In this document: piece after piece, positions 1 through 4,822 of the stretch
Layout: each line of letters begins with the position of its first letter
How positions within the stretch are numbered: the first letter of the stretch is position 1
Source of the DNA: Propionibacteriaceae bacterium
GTDB taxonomy: Bacteria; Actinomycetota; Actinomycetes; Propionibacteriales; Propionibacteriaceae
Assembly: GCA_009787035.1 (NCBI GenBank)
Contig: WRGV01000021.1
Coordinates: forward strand, 4,793 to 11,196
DNA: 6,404 nucleotides
Reading direction: 5' to 3'
The notes under the pieces: generated by a model
Databases searched by the model: none
What the model saw: only the letters and a program-made list of their open reading frames with translations
What the model was told of the DNA's origin: nothing
Program-made: the position numbers and the translations under genes

Positions 1-1187
1 TGGGCGGGGCGCCCGCCGGCGATGATGACGGCGGTGGGACGATCCTGCTGCGGCAGGCCGAGGATGACGTTCGCCTGGGCGTCGAAGTCGTCCGGCGCGA
101 TGAAGCCGAGCAGCCCGGCCGCCCACGGGTGGGCATCCATCGCTTGGCGGGCGGCGCCGAGCATCTCGGCGGTCTGCTCGGGCGTGGCGACGCCGAGCGC
201 GAGCGTGGGCAGCGCGCCGGCATCCGACACCGCGCGCAGGAAGGCGGGCGTGTCCGAGACGCGGGCCATCGGCCCCTGCACGATCGGGGCGGGGGCGGCG
301 CCGTTTTCGCGCTGCCGGGCCTGGTATTGCGCTTGGCGCAGGTGGCCGTAGGCGGCCTCGCGCAGCGCGAAGACCAGGGCCCGCAGCGTGCCGTAGCGGG
401 CGAGGTAGTCGCCGGCCAGGGCGATGTCCTGGCCCGCCGGGATGAGGTTCTGTTCCAGGTCGAGCCCGCCGAGCAGCGCTGTGGCCTCGCCCTGGTTGTC
501 GGGATGGGGCATGGACGGCCAGTGCAGCACGCGGCGCCCGTGCACGCGCGTGGTCTTGGCGGCGCGCAGGTGGCCCAACGCGTCCTTGAGCGCGCGCGGG
601 GCGCTGCATTCGGGCAGCAGCGCGACCTGCGAGTCGAGCAGCACGCCGGCGGCGCCGAGCGCCAGGTAGGCCGCGCCGGTGTGCACGCCGAGGCCGCCCT
701 GCGCGTACAGGCGCACGCCCGCCGGCCGGGCGACCGCAAGAATCTGTTGGAACAAAATAAAGGTGGAGTCACGGCCGCCGAAGCCGCCGGCGTCCGCGCC
801 CTTGGCGACCAGCGCCGTGGCGCCGGCCTGGATCGCCTGTGTCGCGTCGTCCAGGGTGCGGACCTGCCAGACCCGTTCGATCTGCCGGGGCAGCCCGGCG
901 TCCGAGGTGCCCCATGGCAGCAGCGCGCGGACGAGGCTGGCGGGCGCATCGGTGAGTTCGATCGCGTCTTCGACCGCTATGCCGAACGGTGCCGTGGCGC
1001 GCGCGGTAAGGTCAGTCAAAGCGCGTTGCGCAAGCACCAGATCGTGCCCCAGATGCAGATAGGCGAATGCGCCGCAGGCTTGGGTCTTCACAGCGAGTTG
1101 AACATCGGGCAACTCGAAAGTCGATACGACGCTCACTGCGTCAGCATGCATGGATTCCGAATTCACGGATACAGCGCCCTTGGTCAT
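1..1187 (-). CDS. Tandem nitronate-monooxygenase/PfaD-like N-terminus, probably of a polyketide or fatty-acid megasynthase (3' end outside window)
   Basis: The minus-strand frame stays open from an ATG at 1187 to the window edge, giving 395 residues. An in-frame TAG four codons upstream (1197-1199) fixes the start to this ATG or the adjacent GTG at 1190; AGGGG about 7 bases upstream is a modest ribosome-binding site. Residues about 60-205 resemble the C-terminal half of a 2-nitropropane dioxygenase FMN barrel: KGADAGGFGG at 129-138, then YAQGGLGVHTGAAYLALGAA at 161-180 and GVLLDSQ at 181-187. A second module starts near 300 with APIVQGPMARVSD and AGALPTLALG, the entry signature of PfaD-type enoyl reductases. 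Two such modules in a row are, as I recall, found at the N-terminus of polyketide or polyunsaturated-fatty-acid synthase-like proteins, so a ketosynthase/acyltransferase continuation is inferred, not seen. Phe136 stands where nitronate monooxygenases carry a catalytic His, so simple nitronate oxidation is unlikely. A stand-alone tandem flavoprotein remains possible. Confidence 0.8.
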   Translation of the reverse strand, partial: MTKGAVSVNSESMHADAVSVVSTFELPDVQLAVKTQACGAFAYLHLGHDLVLAQRALTDLTARATAPFGIAVEDAIELTDAPASLVRALLPWGTSDAGLPRQIERVWQVRTLDDATQAIQAGATALVAKGADAGGFGGRDSTFILFQQILAVARPAGVRLYAQGGLGVHTGAAYLALGAAGVLLDSQVALLPECSAPRALKDALGHLRAAKTTRVHGRRVLHWPSMPHPDNQGEATALLGGLDLEQNLIPAGQDIALAGDYLARYGTLRALVFALREAAYGHLRQAQYQARQRENGAAPAPIVQGPMARVSDTPAFLRAVSDAGALPTLALGVATPEQTAEMLGAARQAMDAHPWAAGLLGFIAPDDFDAQANVILGLPQQDRPTAVIIAGGRPA

Positions 1188-1243
1188 CACACACCCCTAA
1201 ATCCAGCAGGAATTGGCGTTCGGCAGGGTGCACGAGATGGCCG

Positions 1244-1253
1244 GAAGCGCTTC
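1244..1253. promoter_or_regulatory. Candidate LacI/GalR-type operator palindrome
   Basis: GAAGCGCTTC is a perfect 10-base palindrome. Its AAGCGCTT core fits the AANCGNTT core bound by many LacI/GalR-family repressors, including cre-like sites. It lies about 57 bases upstream of the leftward start at 1187, a position suitable for controlling that gene. No LacI-type regulator is encoded in the window, and a single palindrome this short can arise by chance in GC-rich DNA. Confidence 0.3.
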
Positions 1254-1347
1254 GCGGTGGGCGAAAGGCGCGGTGCAGGCACAAGGCGGCAGCGATGAAC
1301 AGACATGACAAAGTCGCACAGGGACTCCTTCACGGGGAGGATTTCTC

Positions 1348-1446
1348 ATGCGCTCAGCGACGGGGTCCGGTCAGTTCGCGCATGGACGGGTTGCCGAAAT
1401 CTTATACCAGAATTGCCCTGCGTGCAGATCTGTGGAGAGTTGGTGA
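1348..1446 (+). CDS. Possible 32-residue small protein or leader peptide with a C-x-A-x-R core
   Basis: An ATG at 1348 follows GGGGAGGA (1334-1341) by 6 bases, a good ribosome-binding arrangement, and the frame closes with TGA at 1444-1446 after 32 codons. The peptide begins MRSATGSGQF and ends QNCPACRSVESW. It has no signal peptide or membrane segment. Residues 23-27 are CPACR, which fits the (C/S)-x-(P/A)-x-R core that sulfatase-maturing enzymes recognise, and a maturase-like gene starts about 880 bases downstream. The codons TTA, AGA and TCT are unusual beside the G/C-ending codons of the neighbours, so this may instead be a leader peptide or non-coding promoter DNA that happens to be open. 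I recognise no family. Both the coding status and the link to the maturase are inference. Confidence 0.25.
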   Translation: MRSATGSGQFAHGRVAEILYQNCPACRSVESW

Positions 1447-1496
1447 GATTGCTGGGGGCGCCGCCGAGGGTCGGCCTGGCTGTCGGCGGGGCCACG

Positions 1497-1502
1497 TAGG
1501 AT
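1497..1502 (+). promoter_or_regulatory. Candidate -10 box (TAGGAT) for the hydrolase-maturase operon
   Basis: TAGGAT fits the actinobacterial TANNNT -10 pattern and would start a transcript about 50 bases before the ATG at 1560. The same hexamer, or TAGGCT, precedes two other rightward genes in the window. No matching -35 element is visible 16-18 bases upstream. Confidence 0.3.
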
Positions 1503-1559
1503 GGGTGCTGTTGCGCGCCGACACGGCCTGTGGGCCGGTCGCGCAGGAGGGAGACCCAC

Positions 1560-2330
1560 ATGATGTTCGACGATCTGCGGACGGATGCCTACGAGGGCAT
1601 GCTGGCCGAAACGGTGACGATCACCGGGTTCGGCGGGCTGCCGATCCACACGTACTTCTCGCGTCCGCTGGGCGCCGGGCCGTACCCCGGCATCGTCCTC
1701 ATCCCGCACATGCCGGGATGGGATGAGCTGAACCGCGAGGTCGCCCGCCGCTACACGCAGCACGGCTTCATGGTGGCCTGCCCGAACATCTACCAGCGCT
1801 TCGGCGAGGGCGCGCCGGCGGAGGTCGCCGCGGCCGCCCGGCAGGCCGGCGGGGTGCGCGATGACACGACGATGGGCGATGTCGCCGGGGCGATGAGCTT
1901 CCTGCGGGGCCTGCCGCAGAGCAACGGCCGTGTCGGCGTCACCGGCATGTGCTCGGGCGGGCGCCACGCGTTCCTGGCCGGGTGCACGCTGGAGGGCGTG
2001 GACGCCGTCGTCGAGTGCTGGGGCGGCGGGGTCGTCCAGCCGTCCGAGCAGCTCTCGGAGGCCCAGCCGGTCGCCCCCGTGGATCTGACCGACCACCTGG
2101 GCTGCCCGATGATCGGCATCTTCGGCAACGACGACCAGCGTCCCAGCCCCGCCGACGTCGATCGCCACGAGGCCGAACTGCGCAAATACGGCAAGGACTA
2201 CGCCTTCCACCGCTACGACGGGGCCGGCCACGCGATCTGGAACTACACGCGCGACTCGTACCGACCCGAGGCTGCGATGGACTCGTGGAACAAGGCCCTG
2301 ACGTTCTTCGACGAGCAGCTGCGCTCTTGA
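1560..2330 (+). CDS. Dienelactone hydrolase family protein
   Basis: This 256-residue alpha/beta hydrolase has the usual length of the dienelactone hydrolase family. The nucleophile elbow VTGMCSGG (127-134) carries a Cys, C131, in place of the more common Ser, which is characteristic of the family. The acid is probably Asp191 or Asp192 in GIFGNDDQ, and the base is His224 in YDGAGHAIWN. IVLIPHMPGW (45-54) matches the first core strand and oxyanion region. No signal peptide is seen, so it is cytosolic. The ATG at 1560 is preferred because AGGAGGGAG (1545-1553) lies 6 bases upstream; an in-frame GTG at 1530 would place this site inside the coding region. A second ATG follows directly at 1563. Known relatives hydrolyse lactones or other esters; the substrate here cannot be read from sequence. 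Its stop overlaps the start of the radical SAM gene, so the two are probably coupled. Confidence 0.93.
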   Translation: MMFDDLRTDAYEGMLAETVTITGFGGLPIHTYFSRPLGAGPYPGIVLIPHMPGWDELNREVARRYTQHGFMVACPNIYQRFGEGAPAEVAAAARQAGGVRDDTTMGDVAGAMSFLRGLPQSNGRVGVTGMCSGGRHAFLAGCTLEGVDAVVECWGGGVVQPSEQLSEAQPVAPVDLTDHLGCPMIGIFGNDDQRPSPADVDRHEAELRKYGKDYAFHRYDGAGHAIWNYTRDSYRPEAAMDSWNKALTFFDEQLRS

Positions 2331-3571
2331 GCACGGACGTCCGCAGCGGGTCGGCTTTTTCCTTGATGGTGAAGCCGGTTGGTTCGCTGTGCAACCTGCG
2401 CTGCACGTACTGCTACTACCTGTCGACCCCGCGGCTGGGCCCGCCCCGGATGGCAGACGACGTGCTGGAGCGGCTCATCGCGCGCTTCATCGCGGCCAGT
2501 CCGGGCCCAGAGGTGAGCTTCGTGTGGCACGGCGGCGAGCCGACGCTGGCCGGGCTGGGGTTCTATGAGCGTGTCGTCGCCCTCGAACAGAAGTACCTGC
2601 CCGACGGCTGGCAGTGCTGGAACAGCCTGCAGACCAACGGCGTGCTGCTGGACGACGCCTGGGCCGACTTCCTGGTGGCCCACCGGTTCGACGTGGGCCT
2701 GAGCATCGACGGCACGAGCTGGATCCACGACGAGTTCCGCCCCGACCCGGGCGGGCGCGGCAGCTACCGTGCGGCGGCTGCGGCGGCCGGACGGCTGATG
2801 GCGCGTGGGCTGCGTCCGGATCTGTTGTGCACCGTGACGTCGGTGACGGCGGCCGAGCCGCTGGCCGTCTACCGCAACCTGAAGAGCTTCGGCACCGGCT
2901 GGATGCAGTTCATCCCGATCGTCAACCGCGATGCGACGGGCGCGCTGACGTCCGAAAGCGTCACCGGGCAGGCCTACGGTGACTTCCTGTGCGCGATCTT
3001 CGACGAGTGGGTGCGCCACGACCTGGGCACCACCGACGTCCAGCTGTTCGCCGAGACCGCGCGCATCGTGGCCGGCGGGCAGCCCGGCCTGTGCTGGATG
3101 GCGCCCACGTGCGGGCGCGCGCTGGTCGTCGAGTCGGACGGAGGCGTGTACTCGTGCGACCACTTCGTCACCCCGGCGCACCGGTTGGGCGACGTGGTGG
3201 CGGACGGGCTGGGCACGCTGGTCGATTCCGACGTGCAGCGCCAGTTCGGCCAGGCCAAGCGCGACGGGCTGCCGGCGCGGTGCACGTCCTGCCCCTGGCT
3301 GGGGTTCTGCAACGGCGGATGCCCCAAGGACCGCGATGGGGACGGCCTCAACGTGCTGTGCCCCGGGCTGGAGCGGTTCTTCGCGCACGCCGTCCCGGTG
3401 CTGCGCCAGGTCGCAGAGCGCGCCAGGCACGGTGCGACGACGTCCGCCATCATGGCCGAGCTGCAGCAGCAGGCTGCGGCGGCCTGGCAGGGCGTGGGCC
3501 GCAACGACCCGTGTCCGTGCGGCAGCGGCCGCAAGGCCAAGGACTGCTGCTGGGCGATCCGTCCCCGCTAG
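2327..3571 (+). CDS. Anaerobic sulfatase-maturase-like radical SAM/SPASM protein with C-terminal SEC-C motif
   Basis: The product has 414 residues. The radical SAM cluster motif CxxxCxxC is at 22, 26 and 29 (SLCNLRCTYCYY), followed by HGGEPT at 68-73 for SAM binding. The SPASM region supplies Cys256, 262 and 277 and then CX2CX5CX3C at 319, 322, 328 and 332, plus Cys345: enough for two auxiliary 4Fe-4S clusters in the anSME spacing. Asp278 directly after Cys277 corresponds to the aspartate thought to be catalytic in anSME. Such enzymes oxidise a Cys or Ser in the C/S-x-P/A-x-R motif of sulfatases to formylglycine without oxygen. Residues 392-408 (RNDPCPCGSG ending in CC) form a SEC-C zinc motif, an added tail likely to bind a partner. 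The TTG at 2327 overlaps the hydrolase stop as TTGA; it is chosen because the next start (ATG 2366) would cut into the first strand before the cluster. No strong ribosome-binding site is seen, which fits coupling. A peptide-modifying SPASM enzyme is the main alternative. Confidence 0.9.
   Translation: MSTDVRSGSAFSLMVKPVGSLCNLRCTYCYYLSTPRLGPPRMADDVLERLIARFIAASPGPEVSFVWHGGEPTLAGLGFYERVVALEQKYLPDGWQCWNSLQTNGVLLDDAWADFLVAHRFDVGLSIDGTSWIHDEFRPDPGGRGSYRAAAAAAGRLMARGLRPDLLCTVTSVTAAEPLAVYRNLKSFGTGWMQFIPIVNRDATGALTSESVTGQAYGDFLCAIFDEWVRHDLGTTDVQLFAETARIVAGGQPGLCWMAPTCGRALVVESDGGVYSCDHFVTPAHRLGDVVADGLGTLVDSDVQRQFGQAKRDGLPARCTSCPWLGFCNGGCPKDRDGDGLNVLCPGLERFFAHAVPVLRQVAERARHGATTSAIMAELQQQAAAAWQGVGRNDPCPCGSGRKAKDCCWAIRPR
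3500..3556 (+). other. SEC-C zinc-binding motif fused to the radical SAM protein
   Basis: The last residues of the radical SAM protein contain GRNDPCPCGSGRKAKDCC, the canonical CxC...CC metal-binding signature first described at the SecA C-terminus. The motif follows an alanine- and glutamine-rich helix (about residues 372-388) that probably serves as a linker. In SecA this motif binds zinc and SecB; its partner here is unknown. Confidence 0.9.
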
Positions 3572-3613
3572 GGGTGTTTGGACGTCGCCACGGGTTGGCC
3601 GCCAGCGTGAGTG

Positions 3614-3633
3614 CGTGGGCTGCGTTGCCCGCG
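3614..3633 (+). terminator. Weak hairpin between the maturase gene and mgsA
   Basis: CGTGGGC and GCCCGCG can pair over 7 positions, one of them G-T, around the 6-base loop TGCGTT. No T-run follows, so it is not a classical intrinsic terminator, although terminators lacking a U-tract have been proposed in actinobacteria. It sits about 40 bases after the maturase stop and could separate that operon from mgsA. Confidence 0.25.
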
Positions 3634-3672
3634 GGAAGGGACCCCGCCGTACGGGTGCACAGGACCGCCGCG

Positions 3673-3678
3673 TAGGCT
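3673..3678 (+). promoter_or_regulatory. Candidate -10 box (TAGGCT) of mgsA
   Basis: TAGGCT within CGTAGGCTGG fits the actinobacterial -10 pattern and lies 32 bases before the mgsA ATG, giving a short leader that just includes the ribosome-binding site. The hexamer is flanked by CCGCC (3665-3669) and GGCGG (3679-3683), an inverted pair that could be an operator or may simply reflect GC richness. No clear -35 box is seen. Confidence 0.4.
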
Positions 3679-3710
3679 GGCGGCAACCGCCCCCGGGAGG
3701 AGATGCCCTC

Positions 3711-4157
3711 ATGAGAATCGGATTGATCGCCCACGACAACTGCAAAGGCGCGCTGCTGGAATGGTGCGCCTGGAATGTGCCCGTGCTGCGCAAGCACGAC
3801 CTGTACGCCACCGGCACGACCGGAACCATCATCGAACACGAGACGCGGCTGAAGATCAACCGGCTGCTGTCGGGCCCGAAGGGCGGTGATCAGCAGATCG
3901 GCGCGATGATCGCGACCGGCAAGCTCGATGCGTTGTTCTTCTTCTGGGACCCGGAGACGCCGCAACCGCACGACCCGGACGTCAAGGCGCTGCTGCGCCT
4001 GGCCACGCTGTGGAACATCCCGACGGCCTGCAACGTCGCCACGGCCGACATGGTCATCTCGTCGCCGCTGTTCGAGGGCGACTACCAACCGGTCAAGCCG
4101 GAGTTCGTCGACCGCGACATCGTTGTCGACGAAGAGGGCCACGTCGTGATCGATTGA
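3711..4157 (+). CDS. mgsA: Methylglyoxal synthase
   Basis: The 148-residue product, of normal length for the family, converts dihydroxyacetone phosphate to methylglyoxal and phosphate in the cytosol, a bypass of lower glycolysis that relieves sugar-phosphate build-up. The active site is intact: AHDN with Asp9, the phosphate loop TGTTGT (34-39), SGPKGGDQQIGAMI (55-68) with catalytic Asp60 (Asp71 of the E. coli enzyme), FFWDP with Asp80, then PHDPDVKALLR with His87 and Asp90, and CNVATAD (107-113). The ATG at 3711 follows GGGAGGAG (3695-3702) by 8 bases. The frame stays open far upstream, through the maturase gene, but that extension reads as another-frame shadow. The gene has its own likely promoter and is probably transcribed alone. 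It meets the leftward ybaK gene end to end with only 19 bases between the stops. Confidence 0.97.
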   Translation: MRIGLIAHDNCKGALLEWCAWNVPVLRKHDLYATGTTGTIIEHETRLKINRLLSGPKGGDQQIGAMIATGKLDALFFFWDPETPQPHDPDVKALLRLATLWNIPTACNVATADMVISSPLFEGDYQPVKPEFVDRDIVVDEEGHVVID

Positions 4158-4224
4158 TCATGTGATCAGCCGATGATCATCGCCCGATCGGAGCGAAGAT
4201 CGCATTGATCACGGTCGCCAGATC
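4148..4224. repeat. GATC-dense junction with a 12-base palindrome between convergent genes
   Basis: Eight GATC tetramers fall in 77 bases, at 4148, 4156, 4164, 4175, 4186, 4198, 4207 and 4221. ATTGATCA occurs twice, at 4153-4160 and 4204-4211. TGATCA occurs four times, and CGATGATCATCG (4171-4182) is a perfect palindrome that overlaps the ybaK stop codon. TGATCA at 4155-4160 and 4163-4168 could fold into a weak hairpin. Part of the density comes from Ile and Asp codons at the ends of both genes. No T-tract is present, so a standard terminator is not supported. Confidence 0.45.
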
Positions 4225-4665
4225 GGCCGGAGCCAGCTCGACGGCCAGGCCGCGCCGCCCGCCGGATACCAGGATCGTCTCCTGGTCGAGCGCGGACGAA
4301 TCGATCACCGTGCGGTGCGGGCGCTTCTGCCCCAGCGGCGAGATGCCGCCGACCACGTACCCGGTGGCCCGTTCGGCGTCGGCCGGTGCGGCCAGCTCGC
4401 AGCGTTTGCCGCCCAGCGCGGACGCCAGGGCCTTGGTGTCCAGGCGTCCCGACGACGGGACGACGGCGCAGACCAGCGTGCCGTCGAGCGTAGCCATCAG
4501 CGTCTTGAAGTTGTGGTGCGGGTCGATGCCGAGCGCCTGCGAGGCCTCCAACCCGAAGCCCAGGTCCGAGCGCGGATCGTGCGCGTACTCGTGTGCGGTG
4601 AACGCCACACCCGCGGCGTCCAGCGCGATCAGCGCCGGCGTTCCGGCGTTCTTGCGGGCTGTCAT
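4177..4665 (-). CDS. ybaK: YbaK/EbsC-family protein, probable Cys-tRNA(Pro) deacylase
   Basis: The product has 162 residues, typical for a free-standing YbaK protein. These enzymes clear Cys wrongly attached to tRNA-Pro, working in trans with prolyl-tRNA synthetase in the cytosol. Visible family features are TPALIALDAAGVAFTAHEYAHD (9-30), NFKTLMA with the conserved Lys54, DGTLVCAVVPSS (61-72), LDTKALASALGGKR (75-88) and GYVVGGISPLGQKR (102-115), the loop that lines the acyl pocket. The ATG at 4665 has AGGAGGG (4671-4677) 5 bases upstream. It lies 13 bases after the stop of the broken small membrane gene, so it is probably the last gene of a leftward operon starting at 5497. INS or ProX-type deacylases share the fold, but the GGISPLGQKR loop favours YbaK. 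Confidence 0.95.
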   Translation of the reverse strand: MTARKNAGTPALIALDAAGVAFTAHEYAHDPRSDLGFGLEASQALGIDPHHNFKTLMATLDGTLVCAVVPSSGRLDTKALASALGGKRCELAAPADAERATGYVVGGISPLGQKRPHRTVIDSSALDQETILVSGGRRGLAVELAPADLATVINAIFAPIGR

Positions 4666-4678
4666 GTCGTCCCTCCTG

Positions 4679-4820
4679 TTAGAACCCGTCGGCCAGGAAG
4701 ACGACCGGCGGGATGAATGTGATCACCAGGCAGATGAGGTTGATCGCCGCATGATCGCGCACCAGTGCGACGTATTCGCGGATCGACCCACGCGCACAGC
4801 GCGAAGCCGATCCAGCACAC
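4679..4820 (-). pseudogene. Small two-helix membrane protein split over two frames (apparent frameshift)
   Basis: From a GTG at 4820 one frame reads VCWIGFALCAWVDPRIR, a hydrophobic helix with a charged end, and then turns into nonsense-like sequence. The frame shifted by one base reads REYVALVRDHAAINL and then ICLVITFIPPVVFLADGF, ending in TAA at 4679-4681, a convincing second membrane helix. Joining them near 4772-4778 gives a protein of about 47 residues with two helices; restoring one CG pair in the CGCG run (VDPREY in place of VDPRIR) would do it. The location, 2 bases after the upstream stop and 13 bases before ybaK with its ribosome-binding site, is what an operon gene would have. The combined shape resembles small 2TM-type proteins of unknown role. 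It could be a true pseudogene, a sequencing error, or a programmed frameshift; the GTG start has only a weak, distant AGGGG site. Confidence 0.45.
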
Positions 4821-4822
4821 GC

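Larger units (their letters stand above)
1188..1559. other. Divergent intergenic region with no convincing conserved gene
   Basis: This 372-base stretch separates the leftward flavin-module gene from the rightward hydrolase-maturase pair, so it should hold promoters in both directions. The 10-base palindrome GAAGCGCTTC lies at 1244-1253. An AT-richer patch runs from about 1391 to 1450 and includes TTATAC at 1402-1407. A TAGGAT hexamer lies at 1497-1502. One short ORF (1348-1446) has a ribosome-binding site and is listed separately. A second open frame begins with ATG at 1305 but has no ribosome-binding site and no recognisable protein features. No -35 box at good spacing was found for either direction. 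Confidence 0.6.

Noticed and set aside
129..1298. Long rightward open frame of 389 codons
   Set aside because: It is antisense to the flavin-module gene, its translation is Arg/Gly/Ala-rich with no known motif, and it runs through the opposing start region.
1530..1559. GTG start for the hydrolase 10 codons upstream
   Set aside because: It would bury the AGGAGGGAG site in coding sequence and add Arg-rich residues not expected in the family.
2334..2343. Palindrome CGGACGTCCG at the start of the radical SAM gene
   Set aside because: It lies inside the coding sequence, is short, and such palindromes are frequent in GC-rich DNA.
3679..3691. GGCGG-CAA-CCGCC hairpin just before the mgsA ribosome-binding site
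   Set aside because: A 5-base stem with a 3-base loop is too small to support a riboswitch or attenuator call.
2979..3710. N-terminal extension of mgsA to an upstream ATG
   Set aside because: The extension is an out-of-frame reading of the radical SAM gene, and mgsA has a strong ribosome-binding site before the ATG at 3711.
2243..3859. Long leftward open frame of 538 codons
   Set aside because: It lies opposite the radical SAM gene and the start of mgsA; the low-complexity Arg/His/Ala-rich product is what antisense GC-rich DNA gives.
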